From the NCBI GenBank assembly GCA_963573315.1, contig OY752141.1, forward strand, positions 3,410,001 to 3,474,000: a DNA stretch of 64,000 bases, given 5' to 3'. This DNA comes from Entomortierella parvispora (taxonomy: Eukaryota; Mortierellomycota; Mortierellomycetes; Mortierellales; Mortierellaceae). Position numbers and translations under genes: made by a program. Below are positions 21,946 through 34,550 of this stretch, in pieces (the first letter of the stretch is position 1; every line of letters begins with the position of its first letter). Below the pieces are notes generated by a model. That model worked only from the letters and a program-made list of their open reading frames with translations, did not search any database and was not told the origin of the DNA.

Positions 21946-22804
21946 ATGGCTCCATTGCGAAATGTCGTATTCCCCGCGGCCATGGTCCTCTCGGCCTTGT
22001 TCCTGCTCCTGACTCTCCGACGCAGCGCCTTTTCCGACTCCCTAAAGCCTCGCTTTGTCTTTGTTGACCTGGGTGCCAACCGCGCAGACTCGCTCGAGGC
22101 ATTCTTGAAAGTGCCGAACTCAAAGTTCCAATACAACTACCCTCGTCCTTCCTGGGCCAAACATCAAGATGCTGGTAAGCTTTCTGACCTTTTACTTTGT
22201 CTACTCTGACTCTCTGATGTGATTCGTTCCACCAATGTTTTTTGAGGGCGAATCTGACCCACAAGATGTTTCAATGGATTGAATAGAAATCTTCCTCTTT
22301 GAAGCCAACCCCGTGTTCAATGCCGACCTTGTCAAAGCGAAGGCCAAGTACGGCGCTCGTGGAGTCAAGATCAACATCTTCCCCTCGACAGTCGTGGATG
22401 TTGAGGACGGCATCAGGGAGTTCTATCTTGACACTGTCAACGATAAAAACGATTTCTGGGGCTCGTCGATCTACGCTGAGCACTGGGATGCTGTTGCTTC
22501 GGGTTCAAAGGCGACGCGTTTGACGAGTGTTAATCTCGCGGCCTGGCTGCTCCGCAACTTCTTGCCTGAGGACTACGTTGTGATCAAGATGGACATCGAG
22601 GGTGCCGAGTTCGAGGTGGTGCCTCACTTGGCCGAGATGGGTGCTGGACTTGTCGTTGACCAATTGTTGGTGGAGTGGCACCCTAGTATCTCTGTTGGCG
22701 ACGAGGATCAAAGAAGGGCCAGACAGGAGAGAGTCGATGCTGGTGTTAAGAGACTCACAGCTGAGGGTGTCCTCATGCCCCACTATGATACTCCCACTGC
22801 TTAA
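21946..22804 (+). CDS. FkbM-family methyltransferase, membrane-anchored
   Basis: FkbM-family enzymes are SAM-dependent O-methyltransferases, often acting on sugars or polyketides; the substrate here is unknown. Two exons, 21946..22174 and about 22287..22804, give 248 residues. Residues about 7-24 form a hydrophobic N-terminal anchor (VVFPAAMVLSALFLLLTL), so the enzyme probably faces the ER/Golgi lumen. The SAM-binding start FVFVDLGANRADSLEAF is at about 36-52, FLFEANP at about 80, and the family hallmark YVVIKMDIEGAEFEVVPHL follows near 185. The acceptor position is set by frame continuity (GCT G|AA ATC) and could shift by one base. It could equally be called a 'methyltransferase FkbM domain protein' without further function. 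Confidence 0.88.
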
Positions 22805-23559
22805 TTCCTTCGTTTCCTACTTTTTTTTTCCTTCTTCATTTGCCCACTCAGGCTCACATATAGAACATCGAGACTTTATATATAATAATATCATTTTGCT
22901 TATACCGCTCTTTTTACCATTCATCCTCCCGCTGTTAATGCTCGGTAAAGGACAAAGAGTACAGAAAGAAAAGCCCACGGTAACGGATGGCCTCGAACCC
23001 CGCTCCACCACTGACATACATCTTGAATTCGAGACGCGGGCACGAATACACAAGTGCAACAACAAATCTCCGTTGGCTGCTTGCTCTTAGGCAATACGTC
23101 TGTCAATTGGATCCCTTTAGACTTTTCGTCTTCGGGTTCCCTTCCTCCTCTCTTCTCCTCTCCCCTTACGACCCTTCAACTCTTGTTCATTTTGACGTCT
23201 TTTATTTCCTCTTCTCTTGCATGCCTAATGTTCGTTTTTTTCTTTCTTCCTTTTGTACTCGTTTTGTAACCAAATGGCTCCTCGTCCTATCTATCCTTAT
23301 CTAAAGGAAGACGACACCTCCGTCTAGCACCTTCACCAGCATCAGCATCCGTATCATCATCGACATCAATATGCACTCCACTATGACCTAGCAATCTTTC
23401 CCTGGCAGACGCCCAAGTGCTCCGACCTGAGCTCAACTCCCAAGATGGATTTTTGCATGGATATGTTGTTTTTCGATCGTGCTCTCTTGCTCTATTTTTG
23501 TGACAAGAACCTGGGATGATCGCCGACAGGGACTAGTCCAGAAAGTTGAACACCCATGG
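22805..23559. other. Intergenic between FkbM gene and decayed gene
   Basis: An A/T-rich segment at 22870-22920 (tatataataatatc) probably holds the FkbM poly(A) signal. A C/T-rich strip at 23140-23260 is leader-like. No gene is recognised. Confidence 0.4.
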
Positions 23560-25540
23560 CTTTGGCCTTATAAATCCCTGGAGAACATTCGCACAAGAGA
23601 TGGAGGACGACAAAAGTTCAACAGACGCAACGTTTGGGCAGGGGAGGGGTGAAAATGGAAAGAGCGACAACCCTGAAAAAAAACAAGGACACCGCGGCGG
23701 CGCAGACTCGATCAAAACCTGGGATATAGATGATCCTGCGTTAGAGTTGGCGACATTCTTGGCGTCGTCTGACTGGAAGGATCAGAGCCTGGTCCCAGGA
23801 GCGGACTTCCTGAGCCTGTTCCGGATACTTGGACCAGTGGACCGAGCGTTTTTCATCACATTCTTTCTCCACCAGAAACCTCGTCGTCTGGACTCTGTGC
23901 TAGAGAAAGAAAGGGGGAAATCTCCAAAAGGTCAAGACCTCCACACTGGAAGCAGCAGCAGCTAATTTGGGGCACAAAGAGCATTGGGTTTGTGACCCTT
24001 GGGTCCAAGACTACGCAGAGTTTCAGAATCGAATCCTGGACGGGACACCTCCCGCTCGGTACAACGTCCATGCATGTAGCAGGGTTGGCCAAGATGAGAT
24101 GACAGCGACGGGCCATGTGCGGATTCTTTTTCACAATTGATGGCCATAGTGCCTGCCTTTGCTTTGTGTGTGACAGAATTCAGGGCTTTTTTATCGAGAA
24201 CGGATCAACCCAAACTGTTGCAGGAAAACGTTGAGTCGGTTTTGATCCCACGTTGGGGTCAACCACCCAAGGCTGAAAGCACGGCCAAAGTCGATACGGA
24301 GCCCTTGGCCAGTCGAGACCTTTTGCGACTCGTTCAACTACTGTATCCGCTGTTCATGGATGACAAGATCCAAGAAATAATCAGCTCTCAAAATCAAAAA
24401 GGCAGTGATGATCAGTAGGAAGAAGAATACCGGCTGCCCTTGAGACGATAGCGGTCCTGGAAAAGCAAGAGCAGGAACCGTGGGCAGTATTGAAAAGAAG
24501 CTTGCAAGGAATGGTCCCGACACCACTACATTATTCAGGACCTCAAAAGACTACAATTGGCGACCAGTGCCATTTTGGAGATCGACAGAGAACTTCGAGG
24601 ATTAGGAAACTACAAAGCGGGATGGAACAGGACAGGATCGAGCTTTTTCTGGACCATGATATCTTGCCACAACTCGTCAACACCACCAGGACTCTCCGTC
24701 AGCTGGAGGACCTGGGTCTGCCACTTCCAGAGTCGATCCTTCGTCAACATCGTCAAGATCTGAATCCATAACAGACACAAAAGTATCCCCCGGATTTGAT
24801 GCTTGTGCGCGGAAATGTACCTTTAATCCACAAGACAGCCTCATTATCATCTTCACCATCCGAGAAGATGATCCAGGAGAGTCTGACAGCCGCCTTCCAC
24901 ACTGCCCCCCATGACGATCAAGATCCGACTAGGATCTGGGCGATCCCAAAAACCTTTGGCTGCTTTTTCGATATCCTGATTCAGCCTCAACTGGGCCTTT
25001 TACAATTGATCCGCCTATACGCAACCTTTCTTCAACTCCCCGCTGTCTCTTCAATTGGCACATATATCAAGCCTCCGCCTCCATCCTCCACTTCTTCTTC
25101 TTCCTCTCCCCCCTCCTCCTGGATACAGTAGCCCTGTCTAATGAACGGAAGAAAACCGCTGGACGGTATCTGAAATGTGCCCGTCAGATCGCTCGAGAAT
25201 TTGCTCCGAAACTCTAGGATCGAAAAGGTCGTCTATGTTGTCGCCTCGGAGGATGCGGGAATGGCCAGGGTCATGGAGTCGCAAGAGACTTGGGATGAGG
25301 AAGTCATTACCCCCAAATGGACCCTACCCAAAGAGGCCGCCTGACCAGTCTGATTTTGCCCGGGTCGCGGTATGGAGGACAAGGCGGGAGGGAAGGAGCA
25401 TTGTCGTCCGAGAAAAGATCAAGAGTGACACTCAAGAAGGATATGTCGACATGCTCGATTGTGGGATACTATTGAAAAACCTCAGAATATTGATCTTCAA
25501 TCCACCATCCGTGTTGACTTCACATTTTCTATAGTAACAT
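23560..25540 (+). pseudogene. Decayed gene of unknown family with several frame breaks
   Basis: Protein-like segments follow one another on the + strand but switch frame and contain stops. Examples are ALELATFLASSDWKDQSLVP and FLSLFRILGPVDRAFFITFF (about 23740-23880), RDLLRLVQLLYPLFMDDKIQ (about 24320-24375), RLQLATSAILEIDRELRGLG (about 24545-24610), DRIELFLDHDILPQLVNTTR (about 24630-24690), GCFFDILIQPQLGLLQLIRL (about 24960-25015), KKTAGRYLKCARQIAREFAP and then EKVVYVVASEDAGMARVMES in another frame. At least three of the switches have no plausible splice pair. The amphipathic, non-repetitive character of the pieces argues against random frames. I do not recognise the parent family. An intact gene with unusual introns, or a sequence with indel errors, remains possible. 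Confidence 0.5.
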
Positions 25541-25646
25541 TTCTCTCTACGTCTCCAATCATATGTTGTCACGCTCTACTTCAACGAACAAAAGAGATAT
25601 CCAGCGACATTCGATGGGAGATTTATTTCAATACCCAGACATGAAT

Positions 25647-27174
25647 TTAACGGGAGGTGTTGGCAATGGCGACCTTGGCACCCTTGGCACCCTGCTTGGA
25701 GAACTTGTTCTGGCCGTGGGCAGCAGCGGTGGCGCTCTAAATACGAGGAAAGTGAATAAAATAATACAATGTTAGTCTCTGATGTCCATAACATTTCCAC
25801 ATCTCATAAAAAGTGAAGACAAACAAATAGAAACGCACCTTGGCCTTGTTAGCCTTCTTGTTGGCATCATCCTGCTTCTTCTTGTCCTTGCCATCGCGGA
25901 GAGCGGCGGCGCGGGCAGCAGCACGGACCTCGGGCTTCTGGTTGCGCTTGGCGCGGATAGCCTCCCAGGAGGCACCGACAACAGCACGCTGGTGCTTGAC
26001 GGTGCGGCGGGTGCGCTTCTTGGCAACCTCCTCAGAGATACCCTTCTTGTGCATGCGGCGGAAGAGAACGGTCCAGGAGATCTTGCGGGGGTTCTTGCGC
26101 TGCAAGAAGAGGGACTCGGCCTTACCGTTGACGAAACGGAACGACTAGTTGCAGAACAAAGGAACAATGATGAGTTTTCCTTCTTTTCTGTACTATTCGG
26201 GTCACAGCTGCACGAGATCATTGTGGGATGTCATTCTCCCGTAGACCCGTATATTATTTCCCGAGTTGAACGTCGAAGTTTGTTGGTATAGCGTGGTCTT
26301 GAAAGGTATCAATTTGTAACAACTCTCTGTCGTCCAAAGTCATAGACTGGCCACGATATTCTGAAGGGCTTGTGTTGATAGCAACTAGTGCCAATAAGCC
26401 TCAAGCTCCTACTACATATGGTCGATTCTATCCTGACTGACATCTACTTGCAAGTCTCCTTCGGTGATGATCTCCTGACGGTTGATGCATGGATGTCTAT
26501 AACTCCATCGGATTACATACCCTGTTGTCGATACGGACGTAGATCTTGCCCTTGCCGGGGTAGATCTTGGCTCCAGAGAAGGCGCAAATCTCGATCCTGT
26601 AAAAGGAGGATTTGAGAAATGGAGTGACAGTCAGAAAGGATGTTCTCTTTCTTCGTATAATAAAAGATGTTGGTGTAGTCCTGATTGCTCTTGATGTGTT
26701 ATTGAAATGGTTGCCAGTGACTTCATGCTTGGGAATAGGCTCATTAATATGTTTCCTGGTCGTCTAGACTTGATCAGTCTTCCAAAGTAATCCTCTTTTT
26801 TTGGCAACAGCGGTCGTAACTGTGTTAAAGTTGATGATGTCTCCTCTTCGTAGGCTGATGTGTAATGAGATGTCCCACGAGACAACCCGATTCCCTCCTG
26901 TGGCATGTAGATTCAGGAATCAGAGGTCTCCCTAGATTCCATGCAAACTAGCCCATGTTCCCATGTCCGGCAATATGTCCTTGGGTCCATATCGAAAAAA
27001 ACAAAAAAAAAATCCAGTGTTCCGATGGTTGAATGATGTCTGAAAATGGGTGCTGTCGGTGTCTGTCGTGTTGTGGTGCCGGTTAGGTCGATGGATGGAC
27101 GATGCCTAGCATGGCGGCGATCGATGGATGACGGATTGAGAAGGATAACCACGCATGCCCCTTAATTACTTCAT
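25647..27174 (-). CDS. RPL24: 60S ribosomal protein eL24 (RPL24)
   Basis: eL24 is a eukaryotic large-subunit protein at the subunit interface. Minus-strand exons are 27170..27174, 26521..26596, 25839..26144 and 25647..25736, giving 158 residues, close to yeast (155) and human (157). Exon 2 encodes [20 protein letters not shown], the zinc-ribbon-derived N-terminus typical of eukaryotic eL24. Exon 3 has [20 protein letters not shown] and the basic [18 protein letters not shown]. Exon 4 ends in a basic Ala/Lys tail. The start codon must lie upstream of exon 2, and the best candidate is ATGAA|GTAATT at 27174, because 'ATG AA|G ATC GAG' restores the conserved MKIEI start. This makes a five-base coding exon and a 573-base first intron. 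Exons 2-4 are firm; exon 1 is inferred. Confidence 0.93.
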
Positions 27175-29225
27175 GGTTAAAATAAGTTTGAAAAGAAAGA
27201 ATGTTCAAATGCCGCGCTCGCCCTGCGGAAAAGTACCCCAGGGAGGAGGCCAGTGGCTGGGGACTCGTTTGCCACCAATTTGAGATGTTCAGGTCAGTTT
27301 CCATGCTCCATTCTTCCCTTTGCCCATCTATTGTCCAAAGCCGAAACCATCAATGTCGCAGCCACAGTCTCCCCCGATGCCAAAGAACCCCGATGCACTT
27401 CAGGCCCTTCTTTGCTCCGTTGCCGAGGACGGTGAATGTAACTACTCTAGTAGGAATCATGTCCCTTTCTCTTCATGAACAGACTCTTATGTCCTGGCGT
27501 ATCCCCTGGATACCGTTTGATATCATTTACATAGTGACTGATGACCATATCATGGCCTTTATGACACTCTGTGGCGGCCAGTCTGTTCACTTTTCACGGA
27601 CGGTGGTCATGAACGCGCTTCGACTGTTGGACACAGGCGACTCTGGTAATCAAAACAGATCAAAGGTGGCGTGAATCTTGACCAGCCATCAATCACTCGT
27701 TTTCTCAAATGCCGTGCGTATTGTCCTCATTCGTCTCTTTAGTAGAAAAGATCACAGCAGAAGGATCTCGAAGATCTGTTTACAAAGTATGGGCACGTTA
27801 AGGATCAACAATGACTCTACAACCATCGCTCACGGTAATACAATTAACTAATCAAGCACAACAATTGATGGGTCCACCCAGGTTCGGAATTTTGAGATTG
27901 AAGACACGTTTTTCGTGTGCCGGCTAAACCAGCGATATTGCTCCTGTGAGAGATTCTTACAAGGTGGGTTTCCTTACTACAGGTGATCTCTAGGATCAGA
28001 CTAGAGTGATTTGTGGACATTCTACTAAGAAAATCAAGGGCGCTCTCTCTATTCATTCTGATAGTGCTCTCGAGTGATGCTGTCGTGGTAAATACCCTCT
28101 GCCTATTTCGCTTTTTGAACACAGACATGATATGGAATTGAGCTCTCTGTCCAGGGGTCGTGTCAATGGGAGAGGCTTTGGGCTTTGCTTTCAAATCAAG
28201 CGGAAGAGTGGTCGTGAGTGTAGGAGCAGAGATGGCGTTGTTAGGATCTAACTGAAATTTGAACTTTCTCATGAAACGGTTGTATCTAATTAGTGTGAAC
28301 ATGTCCTCGCTGCTCAGTTGATGGGCGCCTTGGGCGCTTTGAGAGAATCCGTCGTCTCGGACAAGGACTTTCTAGAGCATTCCTGAGATTCACGCACCTG
28401 CCGCCTCTTTTTAGCCTGTTGGCCGCTCCATAAGCAAAGAGGCGAGTACCATGCGGGAGTACTTCATGATTCCCCAGAAACTGTCGGAGCCAGGGTCAAG
28501 CCCTAAAATTACCAACAAGCATTTTTCACGAGAGCAATTTTTTTTTTCAGCATGCTCAGAAGGAACCCATGGTCAATAAGTGGCCGCTTACTCTTCCCGC
28601 GCTGTGGTTTTTTTTTGTGCGTCGCGCCTCAGCGCAAGGGATCAAACTTTTCACCATTGCACTCTTGTACGGCCGCAAGGGATAGCGATCGATGCAGAGT
28701 CATGTGGGACCATGCAGTGAGATGCAGAAAGAATACCGATAGGGAACAGCAAGCCAGACGGAGAGACAAAGGATAGAGAACGAAGGATGAACAAAATAAA
28801 GAAAAGATGAACACGAAAATAAGAGAGGCACAGTCTAGCTTGATCGAGGGTGATGTGTCTGCTTGTCTGCTCGTCTGTTTTGTCTGTTTGTTTCTGTCTG
28901 TCCTGTTTGTCTGTTTGTCTCTTTGTCCAGGAATGCACTTTTTTTCTTTGGCTCTTGAATTCCTCCTTGCTGTTCTTTTCTTCCTCCTCTTTTTCTCTTT
29001 TGTATTTTGCTACTGCAGCACCCTCTTCTCATTCATCGGCTGCGTCAGCCTTGTTCCTCGATTCCCGTCTCCATTCAACCGCCGTTCACTCCTCTCTAGA
29101 CTCTCATTCTTCTTACACCTGTCTACATCTTCCCCACTCCCTCCACACAACCGCCCATTCACTCCAACCATTCCACCACCCCGTGCAGAGAGCACCTCCC
29201 ATTCGTCACGGACACACCTCATTGC
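27175..29225. other. Divergent intergenic region, RPL24 to kelch/BTB gene
   Basis: No convincing gene is seen. A 152-codon minus-strand frame at 27844-28302 and a plus-strand frame at 27201-27674 show no family resemblance. A TGTC/TGTT-type repeat at about 28857-28928 and a C/T-rich strip at 28960-29220 precede the kelch/BTB start. Confidence 0.45.
28857..28928. repeat. Imperfect TGTY tetranucleotide repeat
   Basis: Repeated tgtc/tgtt units lie in the leader region of the kelch/BTB gene. Confidence 0.75.
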
Positions 29226-32200
29226 ATGTCCTTGCCACTGTTGACCACGACGGCCGTTGAACCTTCGACGCCAAGAGCCGTGTCAGATCGGAAGGATTAT
29301 GACCAAACACGACTTTTTACGGATCCAGTGGCGACCGCCGATCAGGTCGCTGCGCCAACCAAGCATGATACACCTCCACCAAAGTACTCGTATTCACTGC
29401 CAGTGTCGACCTCGAATTCTGCCTCATCCACGCCAAACAGAAAACGCTCGCCCTCGATAGTACACCGGAGGAATCAAAGCCAAGGGCACACCATCTTCCC
29501 AGCCTTCCCCCTTTCCACCCAGCTGTTCCCTGACCAAAACCCAACATCTCATATACCAGCTTCTCCCCTCTCCGGCGCAAAGCTTGTTCCCAGCAGCATG
29601 CCCATCCCGCCTGCATTGGGAACAGACCAACAGCAAACGAAAACAGCGTCAGCCCCTATTGTAGAAAGAGAGTCCTACACACTTTCAGATCGGACGTCGA
29701 CCTTTGTCCAGACCACGGGAGAGATTCCCCCTGCTTTGATCGGATCGACGGCGACGATACACAAGGATCGCATGTTTGTATTTGGCGGGAAGCGACAAGG
29801 AGCAGCAGGGCCATCAAACGAGCTGTATGTTCTCGACCTTGAGACTCTGGTCTGGACTCGTGTTCTCGAAACCATGGAGCCCTTGGGGGACTCCTGTCAG
29901 TCGTTTGTGTCCGCAGCAGGTTGTTTCCATCCCTTGTCGCCATGTTCACATCAGCCCATGCAGACAAACACGACGACAGCACGCAGCATAGGTAAGCATG
30001 CGTTCTCGAAAACTATTTTGGTGCGACGATCGTGATCACTCATTTATATATATTTTTTTTTCAGGACCATGGAATCCCCTGCCTCGGGCGCGTTATGACC
30101 ACTCTGCGGTTCTTGTTGTCGCACCACCCCTCGTTCACGTAGATGGCTCGTTGCAGGGTTGGGGAGGCGAGAATGAGGCTCATCTGGTGATCCATGGAGG
30201 GCGTACTGTGGATGAAAGTGGGGCCGAGATAAGCCTCTGCGACACGCACATTCTCGACTTGCAGACGTTTCGATGGCTTCCGACCAGCTTCGCCCGATCG
30301 GCCAAAACCGTGGATGGCACCCAGCCACTCACCACCCAGGGCCCTTTGATGGCGTCTTCAACATCGACCCCGGTTACTGCAGAAGAGCCCGGTTCACTGG
30401 TGTCACCATCCATGACGACAATCCTTGAACCCAAATCAACGATAGGGCTGCGCACCCAGGACTTTCCTTTGCCACCCTCCTCTGCAGACGCACCTGGAAT
30501 GCCTGTCAGCGACGATGGCGCAGACTCGGATCCTACCACACCAACAGCCCTGCCTAGGGTAAGTCTTTAATTTCTTCTCTTTTGCTGCACTGGAGAGCCT
30601 GGCATGTTCACACGCTCACACCAAGGACACAGGATACGATGGTGACACGGACCTATCTCGTCTCATGAACTTTACTCGAAGTATGTTTTGGTATACTGAC
30701 ATGACCCCGTTGATTTTCTACTCAACCAATCGTTAGGTATCCGAGCAAGGGATTAGGCAGCAGCAGCGAAGCACATGCCCCTTGGCGCGCTTTGGCCATC
30801 TAGCATCTCTTTCAGGAGACCGAATGCTCGTCATAGGAGGACAGAAACTGTCTGGAGAATACATACAGGACGTCGATGTCTTGGATCTAAAAAGGCAAAT
30901 CTGGACATCAGGTGGCAAAACCGCTGGACTTCATTCTCGTCGCCTGTCAACACTCGCTGCGGGTGAAGAAAAGCCAATGGTCCGGCGACGTCGACGATAT
31001 TTGGAGTGTTTGGCTGCGGACTTGGCTCCTTCAACTACACCCACAACGCCTACAGATGAGCCTGCTTTCTCGCAAGCCTCCCCTACACCGACATCCGCCC
31101 TTTTGGACCCATTGTTAAACCCCAGAAAGAACTCTTGGCATAGAGGGGAGGGTCATCCTTTTGATGTTCCCAACATCCCAACGGATTTTCGACAGAGATT
31201 CAAAAGCGAATCTGGAGTTCATTCGGAACTAGAGCGAGACGACAGCATCTGGAATTCACAGAGTGAAAGCGCGACCGGTGGAAAATCCCATGGACTTGTT
31301 GGTCTTGGAATGGACCCCGAGATCTCAAAAGCGTTGGCACAGTCGGCCGGACTATCATTAACAGTAGAAGAGGCCATGGCAAGGGCCAGGAAATCCTCGG
31401 TAAGCTTGCCAAAGAGTCCTGGGACTTCCATCTCTGGCCATAGCAACAACTCAGGGAAGTCTAGGGCGAAATCGGCCTCGAACTCTCAAATGGCTAGTAG
31501 AAGATCCCCTTCAGCCTCTCCGGTCACACATGCTGTTCCTGCAAAATTCTTTGCAAAGTCCAGTGGAGGCAATGTCTTTGATTTGGACAACTTGGCGACG
31601 ACAATTGCACGAGAGCAGCCAAGAGTTTCTCCCGGTAAAAGGAGAGGAACTGCTATTAAAGAGCCGGCACCGATTTCCTCGCGGAGGAGTAGCGGCCCCA
31701 GTGCAAGCTCGGGGCCTCCACGACGGGGCTCGGAATCTTCCAATACCCCTGTCAAATCGCCAGCCCGAATCACGAGGAGAAACGTATCCGATGGTGTCCC
31801 CACTATCGCTAGCATTGCTCTGGAGACGGTAAAGCCAACCCCAAATATGACCAGAAACTTGTGTCTCCCTACACCTGCGTTTCCTGCCCAGTATTTGTAC
31901 GCAAACCGCGACGACAAGGACTCTAAGACCAAGCGAGAATTCATCAAGATTCAAGTAAAGGCAGGAGCTCTCGAACAATCGACATATAAAATCCATCTGA
32001 ACTCAAGGTCAGAGTGGGCTGCACTGGACGAGCCATCTACTCTCCTTGGGAGCACTGAAGGACTCTTGCCACCTAAACTGGATTCTCCGGTGGGGCATAT
32101 TGTCGACCGCTATTTTTTGTTATCGGGTGCATCAACTATGGAACAGGATTCAGCCAAGGCTTCTTCAAAGCTTGCTCCGGTCGCACCAGCGGTGCCGACG

Positions 32201-34550
32201 TCTTCAACTAGGAGACAATCATTTTCGGTTTGGATGCATCACTTGCAGAACCATCAGTGGACACAACTGGAATTGTCCAAAGGCCTCGGGTCTGGTGAAT
32301 GGAACCATGCTGTCATAGATCCGGATGGAAACTACTTGTATGTTCTTGGGCAAAGGAAGAGTAGATATCCTTCCTATCAGACAACCGAAGAGTCGGAGCA
32401 AGACCCACTGGATGAGATCAAACCCACCATGTTCACGCACTTGGTAAAGGTGGACTTGGAAGGATTTGAAATTTCTCCTGATGTAGATGAATCCTCTGTG
32501 GGACCCCAAGGTGTGCGCTTGGGATTGCAGATGCTGAGGGATGGAATTGCTTCGGATGTGGTCATTGTTAGCTCTGCCGATGGAGGTCGTGTCCGTGTCA
32601 ATTCTGGAGTTGTGGGACAGCGATGGGGTCACTTCCAAGCGCTCATGGAAGAACGCGACAGAAATCAAACCAAGAAATCTCAGAATGGAACAGGGACCAC
32701 CGGTCAACTACCATCAGAGCCGTTATCTCCACTCAATGATACATCAAAGGATTACTTAGAGGACACTCTAGTGGAAGTTGTTGTCCGGGAAACGACACCG
32801 ATCCTGGTTGGATTCCTTCAGTACCTCTATACCAATGAGCTCGCCACTACTCATCAACTCAAATTTAAGACCCTTCAGGGCCTTTTGCTTATCGCTCACC
32901 TGTACGATCTGACGCGTCTCCGGCAGCTTGTCCGACGAGAACTCTACCGACAATTGAATGCCAACAATGCTCCGCTGGTCTGTGAGGTGGCTGTATTGAC
33001 GCACGAATATGGACTTCAGACCCGAGCCTTGAGGACGCTTTTGCAGAGCGCTCGATTGGCCCAGTTACGTCGGCAAGGCGAGGCAGCAGAGGCCAAGAGG
33101 CGGCTGGATTTTGCAGTATCACGATTGGAGGAGATTGAGGAAGACCGTAAACGGAAAGAGTCGATGAGACAGAATTCAGTCCAGGATAAGACCCGAGCGG
33201 CCAACACGGCAGGAGGAACTTCGAATATTTTAATGGGTCATACTGCATCTGCAAGATCAGGGTCTGCAGTATCTTCCAATTCGGCGTCGGGGTCCTCTAC
33301 CCCAGGTCTAGGTGCCATTGGGCGATTCTTTCGAGGAAAGGAAGAGTCCACTGATATGTCTTCTTCCTCCTCCTCCCCTCTGAACCCGCGGTCGACAGTT
33401 CTGAATGGACCGGCTATATTGTCAACGCCGATTTACACACCGGAGTTTGATGTCAATATCGGGAATTCTACAACCGCACTAGCAGCACCGCCTACAGCAT
33501 CAGCGCCGACAGTCAGGGCGAGGACCGTGAGTGCCACTTCCCCTGGAGTTGCTTGGGAGCAGACCAAGAAGGGTCATTTGCGATCTAGGAGTTTTCATCA
33601 GCCAAAGCCTCACCAGAGCGAGCTAGGGGCTTCAATCGTGGATCAGGCTCAGATCCCGACTTTGGATGGCCATTTGCAACCGCTCTCCTCTCCTCGTCTG
33701 TCAGCGATAGGGAATCAGGGAAGGAACATGACGGCACCACTCAGTTCCACGGCCCACCTTACATTGGCTCAAAAGATCCAGAAACGATTGTCGATCAAAC
33801 ATCGAGAGCCTGCTTTGGACTACTTTCGACCTTCTCACTATTATACACCTCCAGAGATGCATTCTGCTCCTTTACAGCAGCGATCACAGCCGAATCTCCC
33901 ATCTGCTCTGCCCTCGCCTCCTATCACTGGAAAGAACGGTACTCGTCAGGCGAGTGGACTGACGATTGCCTCTTCGTCAGGGCTGGAGTTAGGAGATACA
34001 GGAAAATTCTCTCCAGGAAGCCTCAGCAACAATAATAGGTACAGCTACAGCTCCGTAGATAGTGAGGGTGCTAGCAGTAGTGTGTATGGAGACCTATCGA
34101 GTGCATTTACAGGCTCGGAAGAGATGGGAAAGGGCTCCTATTATTATTCTGCAGCTTCTACAGCCTCTTCCGGCTCCTCGTCGAGTCGCTCGCTCACCGG
34201 CTATGAAAATTCGTCCAGTCAAAGCTTGGACCAAATGCAAGGAGGCCCTCCTTTTTTTCAACAGCTCAGCAACCGCTCGACCAGCAGCTTGGGTGGCCAT
34301 GGCAGTCATGGAAGTCTGGATCGGAAGCTCTCTAAAAAGGAACGAAAATTGATAGAAGACGAGCGCAAACGAGAGGAGAGCCAGAGACGTCGAGAGCAGA
34401 AGGCGACAGATCGAGCGGCGTCGTCGTCACCAGTCCCTACCTTGAATGGTAAAACTAATACCTGTTCGCTTATTCTTGACTGGAAAGAAAGACTACTCAC
34501 ACCTTTAGTTTGTTTCCTGATAACCAATAGCTTTTGCTGCGTACCGATAA
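29226..34550 (+). CDS. Large kelch-repeat and BTB/BACK protein, Ral2/LZTR1-like
   Basis: Exons 29226..29991, 30065..30558, 30737..34448 and 34531..34550 join in frame to 1663 residues. Kelch-type blades are visible: IHKDRMFVFGGKRQ with NELYVLDLETLVWTRV, then PLPRARYDHSAVL with HLVIHGGRT and THILDLQTFRWLP, then LARFGHLASLSGDRMLVIGG with VDVLDLKRQIW. Kelch units are separated by long Ser/Pro-rich linkers. A BTB-like segment near residues 1095-1180 includes VLVDR-type strands replaced by VEVVVRETTPILVGFLQYLY and the BACK-like LKFKTLQGLLLIAHLYDLTR. A coiled coil at about 1180-1230 and a disordered tail follow. Fungal Ral2 (Ras pathway) and animal LZTR1 (RAS-degrading CUL3 adaptor) share kelch plus BTB, so a Ras-related role is possible but unproven. 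The last 20-base exon is the least certain; an alternative acceptor at 34508 gives a longer tail. Confidence 0.82.

Noticed and set aside
22975..23045. tRNA-like element on the minus strand (seven-base terminal stem, GGTTCGA)
   Set aside because: The terminal stem pairs, but there is no D-arm, anticodon arm or T-arm at the right spacing, and total length is only 69 bases.
26160..26480. Box C/D snoRNA candidates (ATGATGA at about 26168, GTGATGA at about 26464) in RPL24 intron 2
   Set aside because: The boxes are on the strand opposite to the host gene and lack a paired box D with a terminal stem at suitable distance.
27844..28302. 152-codon minus-strand open frame
   Set aside because: No hydrophobic, domain or motif pattern, and no promoter or splice support; composition is like the surrounding non-coding sequence.
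30614..30682. Possible extra exon in the kelch/BTB gene (between a CAAG acceptor and a GTATGT donor)
   Set aside because: Including it breaks the frame into the next exon, whereas skipping it keeps phase 0 on both sides.
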